Part shown: one piece after another, positions 28,532-37,700 of the stretch
Numbering within the stretch: position 1 is the first letter of the stretch
How the letters are laid out: each line of letters starts with the position of its first letter
Assembly (NCBI GenBank): GCA_023264995.1
Contig: JAHFUR010000006.1
Location: forward strand, 1 to 64,000
Length of the DNA stretch: 64,000 bases
DNA from: Acidimicrobiia bacterium
GTDB lineage: Bacteria > Actinomycetota > Acidimicrobiia > Acidimicrobiales > AC-14
Direction: 5' to 3'
Translations under genes and position numbers: made by a program
Notes under the pieces: model-generated
Told to the model about the DNA's origin: nothing
The model's input: the letters and a program-made list of their open reading frames with translations, nothing else
The model's database searches: none

Positions 28532-30463
28532 ATGACCCAGGACTCCTCACGCCTGCGCCTCGGCGTCCTGGGCATGGTGGTCCTGTCACTGTTCTGCGCG
28601 CTGCTGGCCCGGTTGTGGTACCTCCAGGTCCTGGCCGCGCCGACGTTCAAGGTGGAGGCCCAGCACAACAGCGTCGCGGTCGTCTACACCGAGGCGCCCC
28701 GAGGGCGCATCCTCGACCGGAACGGCAAGGTGCTGGCCGACAACCGGGTGGTCCTCGCCCTGGTCGCCCACCGGGACGAGGTGGCCAAGAAGCCCGAGGT
28801 GCTCGACCGCCTGTCGGGCCTCCTCGGTGTCCCGGTCGACGAGATCAACCGGCGCATCGCCGACGAGCGCTACACGCTGTTCAAGCCCGTGCCGGTGGCC
28901 GTCGACGTGCCCAAGGACACGCTGATCTACGTCCGGGAGCACCAGGTCGACTTCCCCGGGATCGAGGGGCTCCAGCTCACCGAGCGGGTGTACCCGAACG
29001 GCACGCTGGCCGCCCAGGTCCTGGGCACGGTCGGGGAGATCAACGACGACGAGCTGGCGCCCCGGAAGGCCCAGGGCTACAAGGCCGGCGACACCATCGG
29101 GAAGTCCGGGATCGAGCTGACCTACGAGAGCGAGCTGCGGGGCCAGCCGGAGATCGCCAAGCTCGAGGTCGACTCGGTGGGGCGGGTCCAACGGTCCCTC
29201 GGCCTCCAGCCCGCCGTCCAGGGCAACGACATCCGCCTCAGTATCGACATCGACATCCAGCGGGTGGCCGAGGAGTCCCTGGAGCAAGGGCTCACGCTGG
29301 CCCGCAAGTCCACCGACTTCCTGACCGGCAAGGTCTTCACCGCGCCGGGGGGCACGGTCGTCGTCACCGACCCCCGCGATGGGTCGGTCCTGGCCATGGC
29401 GTCGAACCCCACGTTCGACCCCAACGAGTTCACCAACGGGATCTCGGTCAAGCGCTTCGCCCAGCTCAACGACCCCGCCGGCCACTACCCGCTGAACAAC
29501 CGGGCCATCCAGGGCCTCTACGCACCCGGGTCCACGTTCAAGCTGGCCACGTCGGTCGCTGCCCTGAAGGCGGGCATGATCGCCCCCCGTGACACTTACA
29601 ACGACCTGGGCAGCTACACCGTCACCGGCGACGAGCGCTCGTCGACCTTCACCAACGCCCGAGGCGCCCGCAACGGCCTGGTGAACGTGACCAAGGCCCT
29701 CACCGTCTCGAGCGACGTCTTCTTCTACTGGCTGGGCGAGCGCTTCTGGGACGGCCGGGCCAAGTACGGCACGGCGGCCATCCAGGACGTGGCCCGTTCG
29801 CTCGGGATGGGCGACTACACCGACATCGACCTGCCGTTCGAGTCCAACGGCCGCGTCGCCGACCCGGCGGGGCGGGAGAAGCTCCACAAGGACTACCCCG
29901 AGGCGTTCCCGTACCCCGAGTGGTACACGGGTGACAACCTCAACATCGCCGTCGGCCAGGGCGACACCGCCATCACCCCCCTGCAGCTGGCCAATTCCTA
30001 CGCCACCTTCATCAACGGCGGCACGGTGTACGCGCCCAGGGTGGCCAGCGCGGTGCTGAACCATCAGGGCCAGGAGATCCGCAAGATCGACCCCAAGGTG
30101 GTGCGCCGCACCGATCTCCCGGCCGGCGTCCGCGACCCGATCCTCGCCGGCTTCCGCGGCGTGGTCTCCGATCCGCTGGGGACGGGCTTCAACGCCTTCG
30201 CCGGCTTCCCTCTGGGGGCCTTCCCCGTGGCCGGCAAGACGGGCACGGCCGAGGTCGCCGGCAAGCAGGACACGTCGCTGTTCACCGCCTACGCCCCCGC
30301 CGACGCCCCCCGCTACGTCGTCACCGCGGTCCTCGAGGAGTCGGGCCTGGGCGCGTCGGCCGCCGCTCCCGTCGTCCGGCGGGTGTTGGAGGCAATCGCC
30401 GTCAAGGAGGGCATCGCCACCGCCCCTCCGGGGGCCGTTGTCCGGGTCGACGGCCACGACTGA
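28532..30463 (+). CDS. mrdA: Penicillin-binding protein 2 (elongasome transpeptidase)
   Basis: 643 aa, a class B PBP. An N-terminal membrane anchor (about 9-30), a pedestal domain with RGRILDRNGKVLADN, and the transpeptidase domain with SxxK in APGSTFKLA (Ser near 334), SxN/D in VSSDVFF and KTGTAE (near 569). It cross-links lateral-wall peptidoglycan with RodA. ATG 28532, 18 nt after mreD. Confidence 0.96.
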   Translation: MTQDSSRLRLGVLGMVVLSLFCALLARLWYLQVLAAPTFKVEAQHNSVAVVYTEAPRGRILDRNGKVLADNRVVLALVAHRDEVAKKPEVLDRLSGLLGVPVDEINRRIADERYTLFKPVPVAVDVPKDTLIYVREHQVDFPGIEGLQLTERVYPNGTLAAQVLGTVGEINDDELAPRKAQGYKAGDTIGKSGIELTYESELRGQPEIAKLEVDSVGRVQRSLGLQPAVQGNDIRLSIDIDIQRVAEESLEQGLTLARKSTDFLTGKVFTAPGGTVVVTDPRDGSVLAMASNPTFDPNEFTNGISVKRFAQLNDPAGHYPLNNRAIQGLYAPGSTFKLATSVAALKAGMIAPRDTYNDLGSYTVTGDERSSTFTNARGARNGLVNVTKALTVSSDVFFYWLGERFWDGRAKYGTAAIQDVARSLGMGDYTDIDLPFESNGRVADPAGREKLHKDYPEAFPYPEWYTGDNLNIAVGQGDTAITPLQLANSYATFINGGTVYAPRVASAVLNHQGQEIRKIDPKVVRRTDLPAGVRDPILAGFRGVVSDPLGTGFNAFAGFPLGAFPVAGKTGTAEVAGKQDTSLFTAYAPADAPRYVVTAVLEESGLGASAAAPVVRRVLEAIAVKEGIATAPPGAVVRVDGHD

Positions 30464-30496
30464 CGTGACGGCCCGGTCGCCGGGGGGCAGGCGCTG

Positions 30497-31618
30497 ATGC
30501 AGGCGGCCCGTAACCCCGCCGCGCCCCTGCGGCACCTCGACCTGACCCTGGTGCTGTCGACCGTCGGCATCGCCGCGATCGGGGTCCTGATGGTCTACTC
30601 GTCGACCCGCCAGAAGCAGGGGACGGCGGGGCTGGACCCGGCGTTCTACCTCAAGCGCCAGGCCTTGTACGTGGTCCTGGGGGTGCTGGCCATGACGGTG
30701 GTCGCCGTGGTCGACTACCGGCACATCCGCGACTTCGTCCCCATCCTCTACACCGGCGCGGCGTTGACCCTGCTGCTCGTGATCTCTCCTATCGGCACGT
30801 CGAGCCGGGGCACGCAGGCGTGGTTCCAGATCGGCTCGTTCCAGTTCCAGCCGTCGGAAGTCTCCAAGGTGGCGCTCGTCCTGGCCCTGGCCGCGGTGTG
30901 CGCCGGCGCCCGGGGGTCGCTCGACACCCCCGGCCTGCTCGTGGCCCTGGGCGTGGCCTTCGTGCCCATGGCCCTGATCCTCGTGCAGCCCGACCTGGGC
31001 ACGAGCATGGTGTTCGCCGCAGTGGTGATCGCCGTCCTACTGGTGGCCGGCGCCCGCCCCCGCCACATCGCCGTGCTGTCCCTGCTCGGCGTCACCGCCA
31101 TCGTCCTGGTCGTGCAGCTCGGCATGCTCAAGGACTTCCAACGCGACCGCCTGACCGCGTTCCTCGACCCCCAGTCCGACACCCAGCGCTCCTCCTACAA
31201 CCTGCGCCAGTCCCAGATCGCCATCGCCGCCGGCGGCGTCGCCGGCCGGGGCCTGTTCCAGGGCACCCAGACCAACCTGTCGTTCGTGCCCGAGCAGCAC
31301 ACCGACTTCATCTTCACCGCGGTGGGCGAGGAGCTGGGCTTCGTCGGTGGGGTGTCCCTGCTCGGCTTCTTCGGCCTGATGGTGTGGCGGATCTGGCGGG
31401 CCGCGGTGCTGGCCCGCGACCAGTTCGGCCGGCTGGTGTGCGTGGGCGTCCTGGCCATGCTGGTGTTCCAGATCTTCGAGAACGTCGGCATGACGATGGG
31501 TATCACCCCGATCACGGGTATCCCACTACCTTTCATGTCGTATGGCGGTTCGGCGATGATCACCAGCTTCATGGGCATGGGCCTGGTCCTCAACGTCCAC
31601 ATGCGCCGCTTCTCATAG
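30497..31618 (+). CDS. rodA: Peptidoglycan glycosyltransferase RodA (SEDS)
   Basis: 373 aa with about ten membrane segments. SEDS motifs: QPSEVSKVALVLALA (about 113-127), PDLGTSMVF, the extracellular FVPEQHTDFIFTAVGEELGF, and PLPFMSYGGSAM near the C-terminus. It polymerises lipid II and partners with PBP2 from the preceding gene. A two-step hairpin follows the stop. Confidence 0.96.
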   Translation: MQAARNPAAPLRHLDLTLVLSTVGIAAIGVLMVYSSTRQKQGTAGLDPAFYLKRQALYVVLGVLAMTVVAVVDYRHIRDFVPILYTGAALTLLLVISPIGTSSRGTQAWFQIGSFQFQPSEVSKVALVLALAAVCAGARGSLDTPGLLVALGVAFVPMALILVQPDLGTSMVFAAVVIAVLLVAGARPRHIAVLSLLGVTAIVLVVQLGMLKDFQRDRLTAFLDPQSDTQRSSYNLRQSQIAIAAGGVAGRGLFQGTQTNLSFVPEQHTDFIFTAVGEELGFVGGVSLLGFFGLMVWRIWRAAVLARDQFGRLVCVGVLAMLVFQIFENVGMTMGITPITGIPLPFMSYGGSAMITSFMGMGLVLNVHMRRFS

Positions 31619-32065
31619 TTCCTGGCGGCGGGCACCCGGGTGCTTCGCACCACGCCCGCCGCGTGCCGGCGGGGGCCCCTGCCCCGCCGGCGAGCCGGGC
31701 CCCGACCGGGACGTCCCGGGGTTTCCTGACGCGAATCTGGGGATGCCGGCTAGTATGCGATCACCTGATGCCCTTCCTGAACCCCCGGATCCGGCCGTTC
31801 CTCGCCCTGATGCAGGGCCTGCTGCGCGTGGTCTGCGGTGGTGTCCGTGACCTGCACGTTGCTGGTCGCCGGGGGGCCCAGCCTGTCGACATCTCTCGCC
31901 CACGGGGGCCGGCCGGTGGCCGCAGCCCTCGCCTCTGTCTCGTCCCGCCCTCCGGCGGGACGCCCACGATCGAGCGCCTCGGCGCGCGCTGGGGGACACC
32001 CCCCATCGCCCGCGACGGGCGCGTCGCACGCCGCCGAGCGTGCGCCTCCAGAAGGGACCTCCCTG
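31619..32065 (+). promoter_or_regulatory. 447-bp intergenic region with long structured rne leader
   Basis: After the rodA hairpin, GGCTAGTATGCG at 31748-31759 holds a TAGTAT-type -10, placing the start about 300 nt before the rne ATG. The leader contains several local hairpins (TCCCGCC...GGCGGGA; GCGACG-GGCG-CGTCGC; GGGGG-ACA-CCCCC) and ends in a GAAGGGA Shine-Dalgarno. A frame is open through it, but its sequence lacks protein character. RNase E mRNAs in other bacteria have long leaders that feed back on RNase level; the same is plausible here but unproven. Confidence 0.5.
31627..31660 (+). terminator. Hairpin after rodA
   Basis: GGCGGGC (31627-31633) pairs with GCCCGCC (31654-31660), and an inner GGTGC-TTC-GCACC (31639-31651) extends the fold. 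It begins 8 nt after the rodA stop and probably ends the mre operon. No T-tract. Confidence 0.6.
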
Positions 32066-34024
32066 ATGTCCGACGCCATTCCGAGCCCGTCGGCCGAGCC
32101 TGCCGACCGGCTTCCGGCCGTCCCCCCGCCGACACCTCGAGGTCCTCGCAGCACTCCTGAACCGGCTGCTGACGCGGGCACCCCCGCGGCCGGCCCCGAA
32201 GCTCGGACCGCCAGCGCCCGCCGGCGCCGGGGCTCCCGTGGCGGTCGCGGCAGTCGCCGCCCGGGCGATGTCGAGGACGGCACCGACAGCCCGGCAGGGG
32301 CGGCCGACCGCCCGGAGCGGGCCCGCCCACCGCGGGTCGTGGCCCTGGGCTCGGACGCGCCCGACCTTCCCGACCCTCCGGGCGAAGGCACGGCCAGTCC
32401 CGAGGCGTCGACGCGGGCCCTCGTCCGTCGGCCCCGGGCCGACGGGCCCAAGATCGGCGACACCCGCCCGGCCCCCTCGGCAACCGCACCCCCCGCCGAC
32501 GCCACGCCGGCGAAGGCGCCGGCGCGCCGGGGCCCCGTCGAGCGGGTGGGCGCCGCCGGCGCCGAGGACGACGATGGCCCCGGCGAGGACGGCCAGGCTC
32601 GCAAGCGCCGGCGCCGGGGTGGCCGCGGTCGAGGGGCCGGCCCCGGCGGGAAGGCGCTCGGGGGCACGCCGGAGCCCGAGGCGCCCGTCGAGCTCGACGA
32701 GGAGACGCTGGAGCGCCGGCGGGGGAAGGAGCGCAAGGGCAAGCCCGTCGGGCGCTACCAGATGTGCGTGCACGTCCGCCCCGAGGCCACCCAGATCGCC
32801 GTGCTCGAAGGCCGGTCGCTGATCGAGCACTACGTGTCCCGCCCATCGGACGACGCCGCCCAGATCCACGGGAACATCTACATCGGCCGGGTCCAGAACG
32901 TGCTGCCGGGCATGGAGGCGGCGTTCGTCGACATCGGCACCCCCAAGAACGCCGTGCTGTACCGAGGCGACGTCCAGTACGACTCCGACGACGTCGACGA
33001 CAAGGGGAAGGGCGGCGGCGCCAAGGACAACGTGCGCATCGAGCAGCTCCTACGGGCCGGCCAGACCGTGCTCTGCCAGGTCACCAAGAACCCCATCGGC
33101 ACCAAGGGCGCCCGCTTGACGCAGGAGGTGTCTCTGGCCGGGCGCTTCGTGGTCCTCATCCCCAACTCCAGCACCTACGGCATCTCCAAGCGCCTCTCCG
33201 ACGAGGAGCGCAAGCGCCTGCGCCGCATCCTCGACGAGGTCCGGCCCCCCGGCCAGGGCCTCATCGTGCGCACCGCCGCCGAGGGGGCTACCCCCGAGGA
33301 GCTGCGGCGCGACGTCGAGCGCCTCCTCCGCCAGTGGGCCCAGATCGAGGCCCTCGCCGCCCGCTCCAACGCCCCCACCCTGCTGTACCGGGAACCTCCC
33401 CTGGCCGTCCGGGTCATCCGGGAGGAGTTCAACAAGGACTACCGCGGCGTGCTGATCGACGATGTCGAGCTGCACCGCGAGGTCCACGAGTATGTCGCCG
33501 CCCTCATCCCGGAGCTGGCCGACCGCATCGAGCTCTACGACGACCCCGAGCTGCCCATCTTCGAGCGCCAGCACGTGCACGAGCAGCTCCACAAGGCCCT
33601 CGACCGCAAGGTGTGGCTGCCGTCGGGTGGTTCCCTCATCATCGAGCGGACCGAGGCGCTGACGGTCATCGACGTGAACACCGGCAAGAACGTCGGCACC
33701 AAGAACCTCGAGGAGACGGTCTACCGCAACAACCTGGAAGCGGCCGAGGAGATCGCCCGCCAGCTCCGGCTCCGCGACATCGGCGGGATCATCGTCATCG
33801 ACTTCATCGACATGGAGATCCGCAAGAACCGCGAGGCGGTCCTCAAGCTGTTCAAGGACTGCCTGGCCCGCGACAAGACCCGCACCCAGGTGTTCGATAT
33901 CTCCGAGCTGGGCCTGGTGGAGATGACCCGCAAGCGGGTCTCCGAGGGCCTGGTGGAGTCCTTCTCGGCCATCTGCCCCAACTGCAACGGCCGGGGCATC
34001 ATCCTCGACGAGAGCCTGCTCTGA
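32066..34024 (+). CDS. rne: Ribonuclease E/G family endoribonuclease
   Basis: 652 aa. Residues 1-215 are disordered, Pro/Arg/Gly-rich with basic blocks (RRRRGSRGGRGSRR), a likely RNA or protein interaction tail placed N-terminally. The catalytic core follows: S1 domain (NIYIGRVQNVLPGMEAAFV), DNase I-like domain with Mg ligands in TVIDVNTGKN and IVIDFIDME, and the Zn-link CPNCNGRG. It cleaves single-stranded RNA in rRNA and mRNA processing. ATG 32066 has GAAGGGA upstream; frames starting earlier lack family similarity. Confidence 0.95.
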   Translation: MSDAIPSPSAEPADRLPAVPPPTPRGPRSTPEPAADAGTPAAGPEARTASARRRRGSRGGRGSRRPGDVEDGTDSPAGAADRPERARPPRVVALGSDAPDLPDPPGEGTASPEASTRALVRRPRADGPKIGDTRPAPSATAPPADATPAKAPARRGPVERVGAAGAEDDDGPGEDGQARKRRRRGGRGRGAGPGGKALGGTPEPEAPVELDEETLERRRGKERKGKPVGRYQMCVHVRPEATQIAVLEGRSLIEHYVSRPSDDAAQIHGNIYIGRVQNVLPGMEAAFVDIGTPKNAVLYRGDVQYDSDDVDDKGKGGGAKDNVRIEQLLRAGQTVLCQVTKNPIGTKGARLTQEVSLAGRFVVLIPNSSTYGISKRLSDEERKRLRRILDEVRPPGQGLIVRTAAEGATPEELRRDVERLLRQWAQIEALAARSNAPTLLYREPPLAVRVIREEFNKDYRGVLIDDVELHREVHEYVAALIPELADRIELYDDPELPIFERQHVHEQLHKALDRKVWLPSGGSLIIERTEALTVIDVNTGKNVGTKNLEETVYRNNLEAAEEIARQLRLRDIGGIIVIDFIDMEIRKNREAVLKLFKDCLARDKTRTQVFDISELGLVEMTRKRVSEGLVESFSAICPNCNGRGIILDESLL

Positions 34025-34070
34025 TCAGAGCCGGCTTGGGGGTTGTGACGACCAGCTAGGATGTTCAGCC

Positions 34071-34391
34071 ATGTACGCCGTTATCAAGACCGGGGGCAAG
34101 CAGTACCGGGTTGCCCAGGGCCAGAAGCTCGACGTCGAGCGGGTCACCGCCGAGGGCGGCGAGCTCAGCTTCGAGCCCCTCATGCTGGTCGACGGCGCCG
34201 CCATCACCGCCGGCACCGGCGCCCTGACCGGCGCCAAGGTGACGGCCCGGGTGGTCGGCGAGACGCTCGGCCCCAAGGTGGTCGGCTTCCGCTATAAGAA
34301 CAAAAGCAACCAGCGCCGGCACTGGGGCCACCGCCAGCAGTACACCACCATCGAGATCACCGGCATCTCCGCCGGCGCCCAGGAGGCCTGA
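34071..34391 (+). CDS. rplU: 50S ribosomal protein L21
   Basis: 106 aa, standard size: [18 protein letters not shown], then [20 protein letters not shown] with the C-terminal TTIEITGI strand. It binds 23S rRNA. ATG 34071 lies 8 nt after TAGGAT, implying leaderless transcription. Cotranscribed with rpmA 4 nt downstream. Confidence 0.98.
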   Translation: MYAVIKTGGKQYRVAQGQKLDVERVTAEGGELSFEPLMLVDGAAITAGTGALTGAKVTARVVGETLGPKVVGFRYKNKSNQRRHWGHRQQYTTIEITGISAGAQEA

Positions 34392-34395
34392 AGCC

Positions 34396-34647
34396 ATGTC
34401 GAAGACCAAGGGTGGCGGTTCCACCCGCAACGGGCGTGATTCGGCCGCCCAGCGTCTCGGCGTGAAGGTCTACGACGGCCAGGTCGTCAGCCCGGGCACG
34501 ATCATCGTCCGCCAGCGCGGCACCCACTTCCACCCCGGCGAGCAGGTCGGCCGCGGCGGCGACGACACGCTGTTCGCCCTGGCCGACGGCAAGGTGAAGT
34601 TCGGCTCCCGCAAGGGCCGTCGCCTGGTCGACGTCCTTCCCGCCTAG
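34396..34647 (+). CDS. rpmA: 50S ribosomal protein L27
   Basis: 83 aa: [20 protein letters not shown] is the conserved N-terminus reaching the peptidyl-transferase centre, followed by [18 protein letters not shown]. There is no Firmicutes-type cleavable extension. Coupled to rplU; a hairpin separates it from obgE. Confidence 0.98.
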   Translation: MSKTKGGGSTRNGRDSAAQRLGVKVYDGQVVSPGTIIVRQRGTHFHPGEQVGRGGDDTLFALADGKVKFGSRKGRRLVDVLPA

Positions 34648-34653
34648 AACGCC

Positions 34654-34675
34654 GCCGGCCCTCCCATGGGCCGGC
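34654..34675 (+). terminator. 8-bp hairpin between rpmA and obgE
   Basis: GCCGGCCC (34654-34661), loop TCCCAT, GGGCCGGC (34668-34675). Located 6 nt after the rpmA stop and 19 nt before obgE. No T-tract; it may attenuate rather than stop transcription, lowering obgE relative to the ribosomal proteins. Confidence 0.55.
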
Positions 34676-34694
34676 GCAACGAGGATCAACAAAC

Positions 34695-35963
34695 GTGTCC
34701 GGGTTCGTCGACGAGGCCAACCTCAACGTGCGGGGGGGTGACGGAGGCGCCGGCTCGGTGTCGTTCCGCCGCGAAGCGCATGTGCCCCGCGGCGGCCCCG
34801 ACGGCGGCGACGGCGGCAAGGGCGGCGACCTGTGGCTCTACGCGGACCGGGAGTCGGCGTCACTGCTGGCCTTCCGCGACCGGCCCCACCGCCGGGCCTC
34901 CAGCGGCACCCACGGCACCGGCGGCGCCCGTCACGGCGCGTCGGGCACCGACCTGCGGGTGGCCGTGCCCGAGGGGACGATCATCAAGGACGCCGAGGGC
35001 AACGTGCTCGCCGACCTGGTCAAGGAGGGCGACAGCTGGCTGGCCGCCGAGGGCGGCCGGGGCGGGCGGGGCAACGCCCGGTTCCTGTCCAACCGCCGGC
35101 GGGCCCCTTCCTTCGCCGAGCAGGGTGAGGAGGGCGAGGAGCGGTGGCTGCACCTCGAGCTCAAGCTCATGGCCGACGTGGCCTTGGTCGGCTTCCCGAA
35201 CGCCGGCAAGAGCACGCTGATCTCCCGGGTGTCGGCGGCCAAGCCCAAGATCGCCGACTACCCGTTCACCACCCTGGAGCCCCACCTCGGCGTGGTCGTC
35301 GTCGACGGCTTCGAGATGATCATGGCCGACATCCCCGGGCTGATCGAGGGGGCCAGCGAGGGCAAGGGCCTCGGCCACCAGTTCCTGCGCCACATCGAGC
35401 GGGCCCGCGCCCTTCTCGTCCTCGTCGACCTGGCCCCGTCCTCCCACGACACCTCGCCCGCCGACCAGGAGGAGGTCCTGCTCCGCGAGCTGGTGCGCTA
35501 CCGCCCCGAGCTGCTCGAGCGGCCCCGGCTGGTCGTCGGCACCAAGGCCGACGCCGCCGATGGCGTCGAGTGGGAAGGCGTGCGGATCTCGGCGGTCACC
35601 GGCGCCGGCGTGGCCGACCTCCTCCACCGCACGGCCACGCTCGTGGCCGAGGCCCGGGCTGAGCAGCCCGCACCCGAGACCTACATCGTGCACCGGCCCG
35701 AGCCCGAGGGCGTCCAGATCGAGCGGGGCGACGACGGCGCCTACGTGGTCATGGGTCGCCCGGCCACCCGGGCCGTCGCGGTCAACGACCTGACCAACCC
35801 CCAGGCCCTCGAGTACGTCCGCCACAAGCTGTCGCGCCTCGGCGTCGACAAGGCCCTGGCCCGGGCCGGCGCCCGGCCCGGTGACATGGTGCGCGTCGGC
35901 GGGTTCACCTTCGAGTACGTCGACCAGGAGATCGAGGTCCAGGGCCGCCGGCGGTCCCGCTGA
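34695..35963 (+). CDS. obgE: GTPase Obg/CgtA
   Basis: 422 aa in three domains: glycine-rich Obg fold (about 1-158, GGDGGAGSVSFRRE), G domain with GFPNAGKST (about 166-174), DIPGLIEGASEGKGLG and GTKAD, and the actinobacterial/Firmicutes C-terminal OCT domain (about 345-415, VVMGRPATRAVAVND). It works in 50S assembly and stress control. GTG 34695. Confidence 0.97.
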   Translation: MSGFVDEANLNVRGGDGGAGSVSFRREAHVPRGGPDGGDGGKGGDLWLYADRESASLLAFRDRPHRRASSGTHGTGGARHGASGTDLRVAVPEGTIIKDAEGNVLADLVKEGDSWLAAEGGRGGRGNARFLSNRRRAPSFAEQGEEGEERWLHLELKLMADVALVGFPNAGKSTLISRVSAAKPKIADYPFTTLEPHLGVVVVDGFEMIMADIPGLIEGASEGKGLGHQFLRHIERARALLVLVDLAPSSHDTSPADQEEVLLRELVRYRPELLERPRLVVGTKADAADGVEWEGVRISAVTGAGVADLLHRTATLVAEARAEQPAPETYIVHRPEPEGVQIERGDDGAYVVMGRPATRAVAVNDLTNPQALEYVRHKLSRLGVDKALARAGARPGDMVRVGGFTFEYVDQEIEVQGRRRSR

Positions 35964-35981
35964 GATGAACGGGCGGCCGTC

Positions 35982-37076
35982 ATGAATGTGGTGGCCAAGA
36001 TCGGTACGTCGTCGATCACCGACGAGCGGGGCGAGATCTCCCAGGCCGCCATCGACAAGCTGACCTCAGAGGTCGCTGTCCTGCGCAGCCAGGGCCACCG
36101 GGTGGTCGTGGTGACCTCGGGCGCCATCGCCGCCGGCCTGCCCGCCCTGGGCCTGTCCGGGGCCCGCCCGACCGACATCGCCACCCTCCAGGCCATCTCC
36201 GCCGTCGGCCAGAGCCGGCTCATGGGCGTCTACGACGCGTCGTTCGGCCGCCACGGCCTGGTCGCCGGGCAGGTGCTGCTGGCCCCGCTCGACTTCATGG
36301 ACCGCTCGCAGTACCTGCACGCCCGCGACACGTTCGGGCGCCTGCTCGACCTGGGCGTGGTGCCGGTCGTCAACGAGAACGACGCCGTGGCCGACGACGA
36401 GATCCGTTACGGCGACAACGACCACTTGGCCGCCCTGGTCGCCCACCTCATCTACGCCGACCTGCTGGTGCTCCTCACCGACACCGCCGGCCTGCACAGC
36501 ACCGACCCCCGCCTCGACGCCGGCGCCTCGCTCATCGAGGAGATCGTGGAGTTCGACCACGAGCTGGAGAAGATGGCCGGCGGGCGGGGGACGGCCCGCG
36601 GCAGTGGGGGCATGGCGTCGAAGCTGCGGGCGGCCAAGATGGCATCGTGGTCGGGGATCCGGACGGTGATCGCCGCCGCCGACCGGCCGGGTGTCCTGGC
36701 CGCCGCGGTGGCCGGCGAGGCCGGCGTCGGCACCGTCGTGCGTCCCCGTGACCGCCGGCTGGGTGCCCGGAAGCTCTGGATCGCGTTCGCCAAGCCCTAC
36801 GAAGGGGTCCTGGAGGTCGATGAGGGTGCCCGCCGAGCCCTCCTGGAACGGGGGACGTCGCTGCTCCCGGTGGGCGTGGTCCGGGTCTCAGGGGCGTTCC
36901 GGGCCGGCGACGCGGTCGAGATCGCCGACGCAGCCGGCACCATCTTCGCCAAGGGCCTGGTGCGCATGGCCGCGTCGGAGCTCGTGGCCGCCGCCGGCCG
37001 GCGGACGACCGACCTGCCCGAGAGCGCGGCCCGGGAGGTCGTCCACCGCGACGACCTGGTCCTCACCAGCTCGTGA
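35982..37076 (+). CDS. proB: Glutamate 5-kinase with PUA domain
   Basis: 364 aa. Amino-acid kinase domain with AKIGTSSITDE (about 4-14), VVVTSGAIAAG, NENDAVADDEIRYGDND and the C-terminal PUA domain (about 275-355). It catalyses the first step of proline synthesis. Its partner proA lies 17 kb away at 53961, whereas the two are often adjacent. It starts 18 nt after obgE and is probably cotranscribed. Confidence 0.96.
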   Translation: MNVVAKIGTSSITDERGEISQAAIDKLTSEVAVLRSQGHRVVVVTSGAIAAGLPALGLSGARPTDIATLQAISAVGQSRLMGVYDASFGRHGLVAGQVLLAPLDFMDRSQYLHARDTFGRLLDLGVVPVVNENDAVADDEIRYGDNDHLAALVAHLIYADLLVLLTDTAGLHSTDPRLDAGASLIEEIVEFDHELEKMAGGRGTARGSGGMASKLRAAKMASWSGIRTVIAAADRPGVLAAAVAGEAGVGTVVRPRDRRLGARKLWIAFAKPYEGVLEVDEGARRALLERGTSLLPVGVVRVSGAFRAGDAVEIADAAGTIFAKGLVRMAASELVAAAGRRTTDLPESAAREVVHRDDLVLTSS

Positions 37077-37088
37077 CCCGCCCCCCGA

Positions 37089-37140
37089 CCGATCTGGCTG
37101 CAGTTGCGGGCCAGTAGGCACGTCAGTGCCGCCAGATCGG
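37089..37140. repeat. Intergenic hairpin after proB (repeat family A, copy 2)
   Basis: CCGATCTGGC (37089-37098) is complementary to GCCAGATCGG (37131-37140), with C-rich and G-rich flanks that may extend the stem. The loop contains CAG-TTGCGGG and AGTAGGCACGT, which align with the lon hairpin at 5398-5435 at about three-quarters identity. It likely terminates proB transcription. The TTG start of the next ORF lies inside it. Confidence 0.55.
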
Positions 37141-37700
37141 GGTGGGGGGCGGCGGCCGTCCTCCTCGCCGTCGTCGTCGCCCTGGTCGCCGGCGGGTGCG
37201 GCCGGGCCCGGGGTGTCGCCGGCACCCGCCGGGCCTTGGAGCAGGCCGGGTACCACGACGTCGCCATCGACCTGCGGGCCGGCGGCGGCATCGGCATCGC
37301 CCGGGTGGCGACGGCGGCGGGCGGCCCGCCGGCCGAGCGGACGGCCGAGGTGGTGTGGGCCACCCTGCCGGTGCGCTTCGACCAGCTCGTCGTGGCCATC
37401 GGCGACCAGACCACGTCGTTCGGCTATGAGGACCTGCGCGCCCGCCTCGGCTCCCGTGACCCGTCGCTGGACGGGCGCCAGGTCGACGAGGAAGTGGTGT
37501 CGAGCGGCCTGAAGCTGATGCTCCTGCTCTCGGTGGCCGCCCTGCTGTCGGTCGGCGCGGTGGTGGCCGTCGGGCTGGTGGCCCTGCGGGCGGCCCGGCG
37601 CCGGCGTCAGGACGCGGGGCCGACCTCGGGGCTCGGCGCCGGCTCGCTGACTGCGGCGGGGGCCTCGGCCTCCGACGAGGCCGACGCGATCCCGAGCTGA
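37104..37700 (+). CDS. Hypothetical exported membrane protein
   Basis: 198 aa from TTG 37104; no ATG or GTG is available nearby in frame. Residues 13-32 form a signal-like hydrophobic segment ending in VAGGC, a possible lipobox, and about 136-162 is a strong membrane helix followed by RRRR. The ectodomain (about 33-130) has no recognisable motif. The last 94 nt overlap the 3' end of the convergent pspA gene, which is unusual, so the C-terminal tail may be spurious. The start inside a hairpin is also odd. Confidence 0.55.
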   Translation: MRASRHVSAARSGWGAAAVLLAVVVALVAGGCGRARGVAGTRRALEQAGYHDVAIDLRAGGGIGIARVATAAGGPPAERTAEVVWATLPVRFDQLVVAIGDQTTSFGYEDLRARLGSRDPSLDGRQVDEEVVSSGLKLMLLLSVAALLSVGAVVAVGLVALRAARRRRQDAGPTSGLGAGSLTAAGASASDEADAIPS

